A stretch of DNA of 64,000 bases, taken from Paenibacillus tarimensis (lineage in GTDB: Bacteria > Bacillota > Bacilli > Paenibacillales > Paenibacillaceae). The notes under the pieces are model-generated. The model had not been told where the DNA came from, ran no database searches, and was given only the letters and a program-made list of their open reading frames with translations. Both the position numbers and the translations under genes were made by a program. Of this stretch, positions 1-8,481 are shown one piece after another. Every line of letters starts with the position of its first letter. Position 1 is the first letter of the stretch. The stretch covers positions 248,001-312,000 of the forward strand of contig NZ_JAKGAO010000011.1 of the NCBI RefSeq assembly GCF_021532315.1. Direction: 5' to 3'.

Positions 1-1073
1 TTCCGGTCCAGCTTCCGTCTTGAGGCCAAGAACGGCTTCACAATTCCCTGGATGATGCCATGAGAAGCGACGAAGAAGATTACTGCGCCAATGACAATCC
101 TGACGATCTCTGTCGGAACATCCGCCGAGAAATTCATACCCGCCGAGCCATACGTCAAGGTTCCAAACAGAATGGAGGCAAATACAATGCCTACAGGATG
201 GTTGCCGCCAAGCAGGGCCACAGCGATTCCGTCGAATCCATATCCTGATGAGGCAGCGGACAGGACTTGATAATGGAATACACCCAGCACTTCAAATACG
301 CCGCCGAGACCGGCAAACACACCGCCGATGAACATTGATTTCACGATTGACGACTTGATATTAATACCCGCGTATCTCGCTGCGTCCGGGTTAAGGCCAA
401 CCGCCCGCAGCTCATAGCCCTGCTTCGTCCGCCAGAGCAGGAAGTAGAAGACAACCGCGCCGATTAGTCCGATGAAGATTCCCCAGTCCATCCGTGCGTT
501 CTCAAGAGCCCGGGACAGCCAGCCAATAGATACAGAGGCCGACTCGTGAATGAAATACGAACGCTGCTGTCCCGGCTCAAGCAGCAGGGCCCGCAGCAGA
601 TAGTTGGACAGGTACAGCGCTATCCAGTTCAGCATGATACTGGAGATAACTTCGTTCACCCCGCGGCTGGCCTTGAGATAGCCGACAAGAGCAGCCCACA
701 AGCCGCCGAAGAGCGCTCCAACCAGAACCGCAAGCGGCGCATGAATAAACCATGGCAGCTGCAGCTTGATGCCGACAATGGCAGCACCGGTCATCCCCAT
801 GATGTACTGCCCGTCCGCCCCGATGTTGAACAGGCCCGCGCGATAGGTGAAGCCTACCGCAAGGCCGGTGAAGAGGAGCGGGGTAATCGTCCGGATCGTT
901 TCCCCAATATCGTAAGGGCTGCCGAACACCTTCTCAAACAACGCTTGATAAGCGTCTACCGGGTTATAGCCGCCGAGCAGCATGATGACCGCACCCGATA
1001 TCAGGCCCAGAACAATCGCCCCTAATGGTACGAAGACAGATGAAGGGTTAAATATATTACGCCATTTGTCCAT
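1..1073 (-). CDS. Nucleoside ABC transporter permease (NupP/BPD_transp_2 family), 3' end outside window
   Basis: Inner-membrane permease of a BMP-type nucleoside importer. The 357 codons visible read as a polytopic protein with glycine-rich membrane segments. They include the conserved stretch GLFNIGADGQYIMG (about residues 80-95) and RAVGLNPDAARYAGI in the long cytoplasmic loop, which contacts the ATPase in this family. The start is the ATG at 1073, two bases after the ATPase stop codon, with AAGGGG in the end of the ATPase gene as ribosome binding site, so the two genes are translationally coupled. The reading frame is open to position 1, so the C-terminus lies outside the window. A second permease (NupQ type) would be expected next. 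Family and operon context make the function secure; the exact nucleoside range is not visible. Confidence 0.9.
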   Translation of the reverse strand, partial: MDKWRNIFNPSSVFVPLGAIVLGLISGAVIMLLGGYNPVDAYQALFEKVFGSPYDIGETIRTITPLLFTGLAVGFTYRAGLFNIGADGQYIMGMTGAAIVGIKLQLPWFIHAPLAVLVGALFGGLWAALVGYLKASRGVNEVISSIMLNWIALYLSNYLLRALLLEPGQQRSYFIHESASVSIGWLSRALENARMDWGIFIGLIGAVVFYFLLWRTKQGYELRAVGLNPDAARYAGINIKSSIVKSMFIGGVFAGLGGVFEVLGVFHYQVLSAASSGYGFDGIAVALLGGNHPVGIVFASILFGTLTYGSAGMNFSADVPTEIVRIVIGAVIFFVASHGIIQGIVKPFLASRRKLDR

Positions 1074-1075
1074 CT

Positions 1076-2617
1076 TTATCCCCTTCCTTCCGCATGCATC
1101 GTTTTGCCGGCCATCATTAGACCCAGCTTCTCGCCATCCGTTTCGGCCGGATTTGCTTCACCCATAATTTGTCCGTCAAAAATAACAACCAGCTTGTCCG
1201 ACAGATTGAACAGCTCATCCAGCTCGAAGGAGATCAGCAGAATCGCCTTTCCTTCAGCCTTGGCCTGGAGCAGGCGCTCATGAACGAATGAGATGGCTCC
1301 TACGTCCAGCCCCCTCGTTGGCTGCATCGCAATCAACAAACGCGGGCCTCGCTCCAGCTCGCGCGCGATAATCGCCTTCTGCTGGTTACCGCCCGACAGA
1401 GAACGGGCCTTGTTCTGAACGGACGGCGTACGCACATCATATTCGCCAACCAGCTTTTCCGCATACTTCTCCACCGCTTTGGAATCAAGGAAAATCCCTT
1501 TGCCGAATGCGGCATCGCGGTAACTGCCGAGTACAATATTCTCGCTTACTGTAAAATCAAGCACAAGCCCGTGCTTATGTCTGTCCTCGGGGATGTGTGA
1601 GATGCCCGCATCCATCAGTGCGCGTGTCTGGCGGTTCGTTACATCCTGCCCATTCAGCAAGACGCGGCCTGACGTTGCTTTGCGTATACCGGTAAGCACC
1701 TCAATCAGCTCATGCTGTCCATTCCCGTCTACGCCCGCCAAACCAACGATCTCACCTTCCCGAATGGTCAGATTGATATTGTCGAGCAGCTTCTTCTCCT
1801 TGCCCGCTCCTACCGTTAGCCCTTCGACTGACAGTACGACCTCTCCCGGTGCCCGTTCTTTTTTGAGCGGTACGAACGAGACACTACGGCCGACCATTTT
1901 CTCAGCCAGTTCCTCTTCATTGGTTTCGGCCGTGCGAAGCGTATCCACCACCTTGCCTCTGCGGATAACGGTTACCGTATCAGAAACCTCCATGATCTCC
2001 GCCAGCTTATGGGTAATGAGAATGATTGATTTGCCCTCAGCCGTTAGATTCCGCAGAATTTGCATCAACTCCCGGATCTCCTGCACGGTCAGCACCGCTG
2101 TCGGCTCGTCAAAAATGAGGATATCCGCACCGCGGTACAGCGTCTTCAAAATTTCTACCCGCTGCTGCATGCCAACCGTGATATCTTCAATCTTCGCCTT
2201 GGGATCAACCTTTAATCCGTATTGATCGGATATTTGTCTGACCTTGTCATGCGCAGTCCGGTAATCCAGCGACACACCCTTCACCGGCTCTGCACCCAGC
2301 ATAATATTCTCAGCTACAGTAAACGGCTGGACCAGCTTGAAATGCTGGTGGACCATCCCGATTCCGAGTGAGATCGCCTTGCCGGGCCCATCTATAACAG
2401 CCTTCTTGCCACGAATATGAATTTCACCTTCGTCCGGCTGATAAAGCCCGAACAATATGCTCATGAGGGTTGATTTGCCCGCACCGTTCTCCCCTAGCAG
2501 AGCATGGATTTCTCCCTTGCGCAGCTTCAGATCGATGCTGTCGTTGGCAACAATACCCGGAAATCGCTTGGTTATACCCTTCAGCTCAACGATGACTTCC
2601 GGCTCTCCCATCATCAT
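1076..2617 (-). CDS. Nucleoside ABC transporter ATP-binding protein (duplicated NBD, NupO/YufO type)
   Basis: Energises nucleoside import. The protein has two tandem ATPase domains, as in ribose and BMP-type importers. The first has Walker A GENGAGKST near residue 40 and Walker B ILIFDEPTAVL. The second begins near residue 265, lacks a canonical Walker A (GVDGNGQHEL) and keeps the signature LSGGNQQK. Its Walker B region reads LLIAMQPTRGLDVG. This asymmetry is normal for the family. The frame extends upstream to 2737, but that extension runs through the terminator after the lipoprotein gene, so the start is placed at the ATG triplet 2617/2614/2611 behind AGAGGGGAA. It lies between the binding protein and the permease in one operon. 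Confidence 0.93.
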   Translation of the reverse strand: MMMGEPEVIVELKGITKRFPGIVANDSIDLKLRKGEIHALLGENGAGKSTLMSILFGLYQPDEGEIHIRGKKAVIDGPGKAISLGIGMVHQHFKLVQPFTVAENIMLGAEPVKGVSLDYRTAHDKVRQISDQYGLKVDPKAKIEDITVGMQQRVEILKTLYRGADILIFDEPTAVLTVQEIRELMQILRNLTAEGKSIILITHKLAEIMEVSDTVTVIRRGKVVDTLRTAETNEEELAEKMVGRSVSFVPLKKERAPGEVVLSVEGLTVGAGKEKKLLDNINLTIREGEIVGLAGVDGNGQHELIEVLTGIRKATSGRVLLNGQDVTNRQTRALMDAGISHIPEDRHKHGLVLDFTVSENIVLGSYRDAAFGKGIFLDSKAVEKYAEKLVGEYDVRTPSVQNKARSLSGGNQQKAIIARELERGPRLLIAMQPTRGLDVGAISFVHERLLQAKAEGKAILLISFELDELFNLSDKLVVIFDGQIMGEANPAETDGEKLGLMMAGKTMHAEGRG

Positions 2618-2660
2618 TTCCCCTCTCATTGTTAGTAACAGGCCATTATATTCACCAAAA

Positions 2661-2691
2661 CAGGGACAAGGCTGCAACGGCCTTGTCCCTG
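2661..2691 (-). terminator. Intercistronic terminator/attenuator between lipoprotein and ATPase genes
   Basis: A perfect 12-bp stem (2661-2672 with 2680-2691, 7-base loop) is followed on the minus strand by TTTTGGTG, a short U-tract. It sits between the binding-protein stop codon and the ATPase start. A partial terminator here would give more lipoprotein than ATPase and permease, the usual stoichiometry of ABC importers. That role is inferred. Confidence 0.75.
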
Positions 2692-2711
2692 CTGGTAACC
2701 GGTCCTGATGA

Positions 2712-3776
2712 TTATTTTGTCGGTACCGTAATTTCACCGTTTATAATCTTTTGTTTGAACTCTTCAACCTGCTGCAGCACTTCGTCCGTCAGGTTCTTGT
2801 TCGTCTCAGGCAGACCAACACCATCTTCTTTGAGACCCAGCACTGTTACCTCTCCGCCCTTAAATTCACCTGCAATCAGGTCATTGGATACACGAAGAAC
2901 AGCTTGGTCAACCTTCTTAATCATCGATGTCAGCGTCACATCATCACCATGCTCAAGCGCCTGGTCCTTATCCACGCCGATTACCCACACCTTCTTGCCC
3001 GACTTAGCACGGTCCTTCGCTTCACTGAACACGCCATTGCCGCTGCCGCCAGCCGCGTGGAAGATAATGTCTGCACCATCGTTATAGAATGTGGACGCTG
3101 CTACCTTCGCCTGGTCCGGCTTATTGAAGTCACCCACATAGTTCACAAGAACCTTGGCATCCGGGTTGGCAGCTGCTACGCCCGCTCTGAATCCTGCTTC
3201 GAATTTCTTGATAACCGGCATTTCCATACCGCCGACGAAACCAACCTTGTTCGTCTCCGTTGTCAGGCCAGCCACAACACCCACCAGGAACGAGCCTTCA
3301 TGCTCCGCGAACGTTACCGACTCAACGTTCGGCAGGTCAACCACTGTATCGATAACTGCAATTTTGGCATCCGGATTCTGTTCCGCTACCGTCTTAGCAG
3401 CATCCTCGAACAGGAAGCCGATACCCCAGGTCAGATCATAGCCGTCTTTAATGAACTGGTTCATGTTCGGAATCAGGTCCGCATCTGTCTTACTTTCCAG
3501 GTACTTCACCTTCGCACCAGTATCGCCTTCGAGCTGCTTCAGCGCTTCCCATGCTGTCTGGTTGAAGGACTTGTCATTAACGCCGCCGCGGTCGGTAACC
3601 ATACCGATGCGGAAGTTTTCACCGGCTTTTGTGCCTCCCTGTGCATTTCCCGCACCGTTATTCGTGCCTGCGTTTCCGCCATTGCCTCCGGTGCTGCCTC
3701 CGCCGCAAGCTGACAATACCAGGATAACAGCCAGCAGTGCGGATACTACGAAACTGCTCTTCTTCATGTTTTTCAT
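2712..3776 (-). CDS. BMP family nucleoside-binding lipoprotein (BmpA/NupN type)
   Basis: Extracellular substrate-binding lipoprotein of the nucleoside importer. The signal peptide ends in a lipobox LVLSACGGG, with the lipidated Cys near residue 24, then a Gly/Asn-rich linker to about residue 50. The mature part shows BMP family hallmarks: MVTDRGGVNDKSFNQTAW near residues 59-76, GIGFLFEDA, a DTVVDLPNV region and VIGVDKDQ. The length of 354 residues is normal. The ATG at 3776 follows AAGGGGAGAG. It is 74 bases downstream of the nucleoside hydrolase with no terminator between, so both should share the promoter at 4865-4893. Purine nucleosides are the likely ligands from the neighbours; the family also includes riboflavin and autoinducer binders. 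Confidence 0.92.
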   Translation of the reverse strand: MKNMKKSSFVVSALLAVILVLSACGGGSTGGNGGNAGTNNGAGNAQGGTKAGENFRIGMVTDRGGVNDKSFNQTAWEALKQLEGDTGAKVKYLESKTDADLIPNMNQFIKDGYDLTWGIGFLFEDAAKTVAEQNPDAKIAVIDTVVDLPNVESVTFAEHEGSFLVGVVAGLTTETNKVGFVGGMEMPVIKKFEAGFRAGVAAANPDAKVLVNYVGDFNKPDQAKVAASTFYNDGADIIFHAAGGSGNGVFSEAKDRAKSGKKVWVIGVDKDQALEHGDDVTLTSMIKKVDQAVLRVSNDLIAGEFKGGEVTVLGLKEDGVGLPETNKNLTDEVLQQVEEFKQKIINGEITVPTK

Positions 3777-3850
3777 GATCTAATCTCTCCCCTTGGACAT
3801 TAATGTGCCACTACGGTGCCACTATGTGAAGTTTCTAGGTGTACCAGGTA

Positions 3851-4783
3851 TCAGGCTTGCTTCATTAAATCGGTAATATACGTATAGAATGCCTCAGCCT
3901 CGACATCGTATACAAGTCTTACAGGCCTTCCGTCCGGATTTTTTTCCGTTCGTCCCTGCTCGAAACCTTCTGTCCGCACTGTACAGTGAACGGTTTCGGT
4001 CTTCACAAGGTCCGGTCTGCCTACATACGCTGTTGTTAGGACATCCCACAAATAATACGTCGAATTGGTCTCTTTGAACATGAGCGGCGGAACCGTTGCA
4101 TAGCACTGGCCCGCAAAGTCGATACCCTCGTAACGTCTCATCTCCGACCATTTCTGCCGGATAGCAGGCGTCAGGGGAACTTTATTCGTACTCTCGAGCG
4201 CGACCATATCGATGGCAATCCCGCTGTCCCATACCCGCTTAACAGCCTCAGGATCCCAGTAGGCATTCCATTCCGCCGTTCCATCGTGCTCCGGCTCTTC
4301 AACATTGCCATCCGGCAGGAAGGTTCCACCCATCCAGACGAGCTTCTCAATCTTCTCTTCAATAGACGGGTCTTCATCCAGCGCACGCGCCAGATCTGTC
4401 AGAGGGCCTGTAAACAGAAGCACCGTCTTCTCAGCGGTAGCACGAAGCGTTCGAATAATATGCTGATGAGCAGGGATATCGGCAAGCGGAGCCTTAATGA
4501 CGCCCGATTCATTGAGAATCGGCAGGGCGTCCACATAATAGGAATTAATCCGCCAGGATGCCGGGAAAGGATTCTTGCCCCGGGAATTTGATTTGGCCAC
4601 CTCCGGCGCGTTACGCCCGAACCGGTCAATAATCTTGCGGCTGGCTGATACGGAGGGCTCCAGATAGCCGTCCGCCGGCACAACGGATACACCCGTTACC
4701 TCAACGTTATCCATTTGCAGAAGCAGCAGCAGGGAGACGAGATCATCATTGTTGCCATCGTGGTTGAAGTACACCTTCATCAT
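3851..4783 (-). CDS. Inosine/uridine-preferring nucleoside hydrolase family protein
   Basis: Hydrolyses the N-glycosidic bond of nucleosides to base plus ribose. The N-terminal metal-binding motif appears as NHDGNNDD (residues 7-14), a variant of the usual DTDPGIDD that keeps the three calcium-binding aspartates. Further family features are LLFTGPLTDLARAL near residue 120, WMGGTFLPDGNV, and a C-terminal YLWDVLTTAYV holding the fourth metal ligand. Length 310 residues is normal and there is no signal peptide, so it is cytoplasmic. It is the first gene of the operon and would act on what the importer brings in. The variant N-terminal motif could mean a shifted nucleoside preference. Confidence 0.9.
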   Translation of the reverse strand: MMKVYFNHDGNNDDLVSLLLLLQMDNVEVTGVSVVPADGYLEPSVSASRKIIDRFGRNAPEVAKSNSRGKNPFPASWRINSYYVDALPILNESGVIKAPLADIPAHQHIIRTLRATAEKTVLLFTGPLTDLARALDEDPSIEEKIEKLVWMGGTFLPDGNVEEPEHDGTAEWNAYWDPEAVKRVWDSGIAIDMVALESTNKVPLTPAIRQKWSEMRRYEGIDFAGQCYATVPPLMFKETNSTYYLWDVLTTAYVGRPDLVKTETVHCTVRTEGFEQGRTEKNPDGRPVRLVYDVEAEAFYTYITDLMKQA

Positions 4784-4820
4784 TTTGTCTGCATCCTTTG
4801 TTAGGTTCTTGTCACGCTGA

Positions 4821-4833
4821 AAATCCGAACTAT
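4821..4833 (+). promoter_or_regulatory. PurR box-like operator
   Basis: AAATCCGAACTAT matches the Bacillus PurBox consensus WAWWCCGAACWWT at every position. It lies just downstream of the minus-strand promoter at 4865-4893, in the leader of the nucleoside salvage operon. No second strong box in the opposite orientation was found at the expected distance; only a weak GTTTTAAT near 4848. PurR regulation is therefore plausible but incomplete on sequence alone. Confidence 0.55.
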
Positions 4834-4864
4834 ACAGTACAGCAGCTGTTTTAATATAACGTAA

Positions 4865-4893
4865 ATATTATAACTTTCCTGACATTTGTTCAA
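4865..4893 (-). promoter_or_regulatory. Sigma-A-type promoter for the nucleoside salvage operon
   Basis: On the minus strand TTGAAC (4893-4888) is followed after exactly 17 bases by TAATAT (4870-4865). The start codon of the nucleoside hydrolase is about 75 bases further on. Good match and sensible position. Confidence 0.7.
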
Positions 4894-5031
4894 GTCTTCT
4901 TGAAAATTGTTTGTTTATTCACACAAGTTGCATAACTATTTTTAGGCTTGAGCCACAAACGAATCGTATCCCGATTCCTAGTCCATGTCAAGTATAGTAA
5001 CACTATTATAGAATTCTGAAGGTTCAGCAAA

Positions 5032-5060
5032 TTGACAGTCCCTAAAGCAATCGCTATATT
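5032..5060 (+). promoter_or_regulatory. Sigma-A-type promoter for adenosine deaminase
   Basis: TTGACA (5032-5037), 17-base spacer, TATATT (5055-5060), about 80 bases before the add start codon. It is back to back with the promoter of the salvage operon on the other strand. Confidence 0.75.
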
Positions 5061-5107
5061 GGGATAAAATATCCCGATTCCGCTTATTTTAATCGGAAAC
5101 GTTAACG
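5061..5107 (+). promoter_or_regulatory. Candidate operators downstream of the add promoter (inverted repeat and cre-like site)
   Basis: GGGATAAAATATCCC (5061-5075) is a perfect 6-bp inverted repeat with a 3-base loop lying on the expected transcription start. At 5094-5107, CGGAAACGTTAACG resembles a catabolite-responsive element (TGWAANCGNTNWCA) with three mismatches at positions 1, 3 and 14. Either could bind a repressor; neither is proven. Confidence 0.35.
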
Positions 5108-5141
5108 ATTCATTCAAGCGGGCTTGAAAGGAGTTTCACTC

Positions 5142-6176
5142 ATGGACTTGATCCGGGAAATGCCCAAGATCGATCTCCACCTGCATTTGGACGGCTGCGT
5201 AAAGCCCTCCACGCTGCTCGAGCTGGCAGAGGCCCAGCAACGGATTCTGCCCGCGCCCGATGCGTCTCGGCTGCTGCCTCATATGCAGGTGGAAGAAGAA
5301 TGCCGCAGCCTGACCGAATACCTGCAAAAGTTTGATTTTGTACTTCCTTACCTGCAAAATGGCGAAGCGCTGGAGCGTGTCGCCTACGAAGTCGTAGAGC
5401 AGGCTTCGGCTGACAATGTCTGCTATGTGGAATGCCGCTTCGCTCCTATGCTGCACACCCTGGAGCGGCTTAGCGCAGCCGAAGCGGTTCGGCACGTGGT
5501 GCTTGGCTTGCAGCGTGGCGAGCGGGAATTTGGCGTAAAGGCAAGAGCCATTGTCATCTGCCTGCGCAGCCATGATGATACCGCCAACCGCGAAGCGATG
5601 GCCGCGGCTGTCCGTTATGCCGGAAACGGCGTTGCTGCTGTTGATCTCGCAGGCGACGAAGCTTCCTTCCCGCCAAGCCTGTTCCGCAGCCTGTTCGAGG
5701 AAGCCCGCCGGAGCGGCCTCCCTGTCACTATTCATGCCGGGGAAGCAGCCGGTCCGGAGAATGTAGAGGAAGCTGTTCTGCGGCTTGGCGCCGTCCGGAT
5801 TGGACATGGCGTACGGGCCAGGGAGAACGAAGCCGTCATCGCCATGCTGAAGGATCGGCGTATCCCGCTCGAGATGTGCCCGGTCAGCAATTTGCAGACC
5901 AAGGCTGTCGCCAGCTGGGAAGACTACCCCATCCGGCAGTACATGGAGCAGGGGCTGCTTGTCACCGTCAATACTGACAATCCGACTGTCTCCGGTACGA
6001 CGATGTCACGGGAATTCCATATGCTCGTCAAGCATTTCGGCTTTATCCCTGATGAGCTTGTCCAGCTGGTTGCTAACAGCATAGAGGCGGCCTTCCTGGA
6101 TTCTTCGGAGAAAGAGGAGCTCCGTCAGACTGTTGCCAGGCGTATGGAGGAGCTTGGACTTTCGCTTCCTTATTAA
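5142..6176 (+). CDS. add: Adenosine deaminase
   Basis: Converts adenosine or deoxyadenosine to inosine and ammonia in the cytoplasm. Zinc and catalytic motifs are in the usual order: HLHLDG (residues 11-16), VTIHAGEA near 190, RIGHGVRA near 220, EMCPVSN near 242 and TVNTDNPTVS near 280. The second Asp of the usual TDDP is Asn here, as in several Gram-positive homologues. Length 344 residues is normal. The start is the ATG at 5142 behind AAAGGAG; an in-frame upstream ATG at 5124 would overlap that ribosome binding site. It is divergent from the nucleoside uptake operon, so imported adenosine could be deaminated and then hydrolysed by its neighbour. Confidence 0.94.
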   Translation: MDLIREMPKIDLHLHLDGCVKPSTLLELAEAQQRILPAPDASRLLPHMQVEEECRSLTEYLQKFDFVLPYLQNGEALERVAYEVVEQASADNVCYVECRFAPMLHTLERLSAAEAVRHVVLGLQRGEREFGVKARAIVICLRSHDDTANREAMAAAVRYAGNGVAAVDLAGDEASFPPSLFRSLFEEARRSGLPVTIHAGEAAGPENVEEAVLRLGAVRIGHGVRARENEAVIAMLKDRRIPLEMCPVSNLQTKAVASWEDYPIRQYMEQGLLVTVNTDNPTVSGTTMSREFHMLVKHFGFIPDELVQLVANSIEAAFLDSSEKEELRQTVARRMEELGLSLPY

Positions 6177-6286
6177 TTTCACCGCAGCTTCCAGAGTTCA
6201 AGAATTGCTTGTATTCAGTAACACTTAAGTGCATATATTCCATAATTACCCTTATACTTCTGAAGCTTAACATCCGTTTATAAACC

Positions 6287-6324
6287 GAAGAAGCCTCTGT
6301 TCCCGCCGGGAAAGAGGCTTCTTC
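6287..6324. terminator. Bidirectional terminator between add and bmrD
   Basis: A perfect 12-bp stem (6287-6298 with 6313-6324) with a 14-base loop lies between convergent genes. Pyrimidine-rich sequence follows on the plus strand. Confidence 0.7.
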
Positions 6325-6347
6325 TTGTTCCTATAGGATCTCTTTGA

Positions 6348-8474
6348 TTATGGCATTACTGCCGCTGGAATTGTCGGAGATACATCTTGCGCCACGGCAA
6401 TCTTCTCGCCCTGCTGCAGCTGATACATCTGGAAATACTTGCCCTTCTTCTGAATCAGCTCCTCATGATTGCCGCGCTCCACAATCTCGCCGCGGTCAAG
6501 CACCAGAATCAGATCCGCGTTCTTGATAGTTGACAGGCGGTGCGCGATGATGAAGGTGGTCCGCCCCTTCTTCACAACCTCGAGCGCATCCTGGATCAAG
6601 GCTTCCGTCTCTGTGTCAATATTGGACGTCGCTTCATCAAGGATCAGGATCGCCGGATCGAACGCAAGCGCCCGTGCGAAGGAGATCAGCTGTCGCTGAC
6701 CGGCTGAGAGCGTGCTGCCCTTCTCCAGCACCGGCTCATCAATGCCCTTAGGCAGGTGGCGAAGCGCGCGGTCAGCACCAACATCGGCAAGCGCCTTCTC
6801 AATCCGCTCCCGCGTGATCGATGGATCATTCATGGAGACGTTCGTAGCGATGGTGCCCGTGAACAGGAACGGATCCTGCAGCACGATGCCCATATGCTCG
6901 CGCATTGATTGTCTTGGCATTGTGCGGGTATCTACACCGTCAATTGTAATCCGCCCCTGGTTCACATCATAAAAGCGGAACAGCAGGTTAATGATCGAGC
7001 TCTTGCCTGATCCTGTATGACCGATCAAGGCGACCGTCTGGCCCTGTTTCGCTTCAAAACTTATGCCCTTAAGCACATTCTCGTTATCCTTATACGCAAA
7101 CCACACGTCCTCGAATGCTACATCGCCCTTATAGCGCGGCAGCTTCTTATCCGACACATCCTCGCCCTCTTCATCCAGCAGGACGAAGACCCGCTCCGCG
7201 GAGACCAGAGCCGTCTCCATGTTCGGCAGCTGATTGACGATGTTGACGATCGGGTTAAACAGCCGGTTCAGGTAATCGACGAAGGCATACAGAACACCCA
7301 GTGACACGACACCCTCCGGTCCCGTAATCGACGGTCCGCCAAAATACCAGATGAGGGCGACATAGGCAATGTTCCGGATCACGCCGACCAGGTTGTGGCC
7401 CGTCAGGGAATTGAGGCTTAACAGCTTGTTCCTGTATGTGAAGTTCCGCTCATTATAATCCTCGAATTCCCGCTCCATCTTCTTCTCTTTGCGGAAGGCG
7501 CGGATAATGGACATCCCCTGAATGGACTCGTTAATACGGCCGTTAATCTCACTCAGCGTCGACCGGATGATCCGGTTGTAGCGCTTCGCTATTTTACCGT
7601 ATACGTAGATCCAGACTATAAGGACCGGAACAACGAACAGGCAGATCGCCGCCAGCTGTACATCCAGGAAGAACAAGGCGCCGAAAATACCCGCCATATA
7701 GATCGTACCGGTAAAGAAGTTCGCCAGCACCGTAACATACAGCTCACGGATGGCCTCTGTGTCGTTCGTGATCCGCGAGACAACCTTGCCCGCCGGCAAA
7801 TTATCAAAATAACGGACCGGCAGCCGGTTGACCTGGCCGAATACATCCGTACGCATGCGGCGAATGATCCGGTTGGCCGTCGCCTGCAGCATATACCGCT
7901 GTCCGTATGCGAACACCGCCGACAGCAGGATAAGGGCAAAGTAAAACCAGCATAACTGCAGCAGGCCGCCAAGCTCGGGACGGAAGAAGCCGTACAGCTC
8001 ACTTGTGGACAGCTTTACCGCCGGGTAGATCGCCTGCTCTTCCCCTCTTGTGATCAGCAGCGTTCCATTATCCTGCATGGTTCGGGTACCATCATAAGCA
8101 ACGGCCTGGGGGACGAAGACATACTCGCGCCCGACCTGCATTACCCTAACCGCATCACCCTTAACTTCCTGAGGCTCAAAATGGTCTTCCCGCTTATAGA
8201 AGGCGCCCTCATATTCCACCGCGTACTTACCGCCTGCTTCGGTGCCGTACCACGGCTGTTCGATGCCCGAGATATGCACATCAATGATCCGCTTAGCAAT
8301 CAGCGGGCCGGCCAGCTCGGTGCCTACCGAAACAGCAAGCATCAGCATCGCCACAATCAACGGTGCCTTGAACTGCAGCGCGTAGCGGAACAGCCGCCTA
8401 GCCGCGGCCGACTTGCCCCGGCTGCCGCGGTCGATATCCAGATCATATTGATCCAACTCATTTCCCATACTCAC
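6348..8474 (-). CDS. bmrD: Heterodimeric multidrug ABC exporter subunit, BmrD/YheH type
   Basis: One half of a type IV ABC drug exporter. A six-helix membrane domain precedes a C-terminal nucleotide-binding domain with Walker A GHTGSGKSS, signature LSAGQRQL and Walker B ILILDEATSNID, keeping the catalytic Glu. Between the first and second membrane helices (about residues 70-165) is a long extracytoplasmic insertion; this insertion distinguishes BmrD from ordinary half-transporters. Length 708 residues is slightly over the Bacillus subtilis protein. Translation probably starts at the GTG at 8474, with AGGTGA in the 3' end of bmrC as ribosome binding site; a nearby ATG at 8468 is possible. Only 7 bases separate it from bmrC, so the two are coupled. 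Confidence 0.9.
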   Translation of the reverse strand: MSMGNELDQYDLDIDRGSRGKSAAARRLFRYALQFKAPLIVAMLMLAVSVGTELAGPLIAKRIIDVHISGIEQPWYGTEAGGKYAVEYEGAFYKREDHFEPQEVKGDAVRVMQVGREYVFVPQAVAYDGTRTMQDNGTLLITRGEEQAIYPAVKLSTSELYGFFRPELGGLLQLCWFYFALILLSAVFAYGQRYMLQATANRIIRRMRTDVFGQVNRLPVRYFDNLPAGKVVSRITNDTEAIRELYVTVLANFFTGTIYMAGIFGALFFLDVQLAAICLFVVPVLIVWIYVYGKIAKRYNRIIRSTLSEINGRINESIQGMSIIRAFRKEKKMEREFEDYNERNFTYRNKLLSLNSLTGHNLVGVIRNIAYVALIWYFGGPSITGPEGVVSLGVLYAFVDYLNRLFNPIVNIVNQLPNMETALVSAERVFVLLDEEGEDVSDKKLPRYKGDVAFEDVWFAYKDNENVLKGISFEAKQGQTVALIGHTGSGKSSIINLLFRFYDVNQGRITIDGVDTRTMPRQSMREHMGIVLQDPFLFTGTIATNVSMNDPSITRERIEKALADVGADRALRHLPKGIDEPVLEKGSTLSAGQRQLISFARALAFDPAILILDEATSNIDTETEALIQDALEVVKKGRTTFIIAHRLSTIKNADLILVLDRGEIVERGNHEELIQKKGKYFQMYQLQQGEKIAVAQDVSPTIPAAVMP

Positions 8475-8481
8475 TTGCTAT

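Noticed and set aside
4784-5141. Purine riboswitch in the region between add and the nucleoside operon.
   Set aside because: The conserved purine aptamer junction sequences were not found on either strand; promoters and a PurBox explain the region better.
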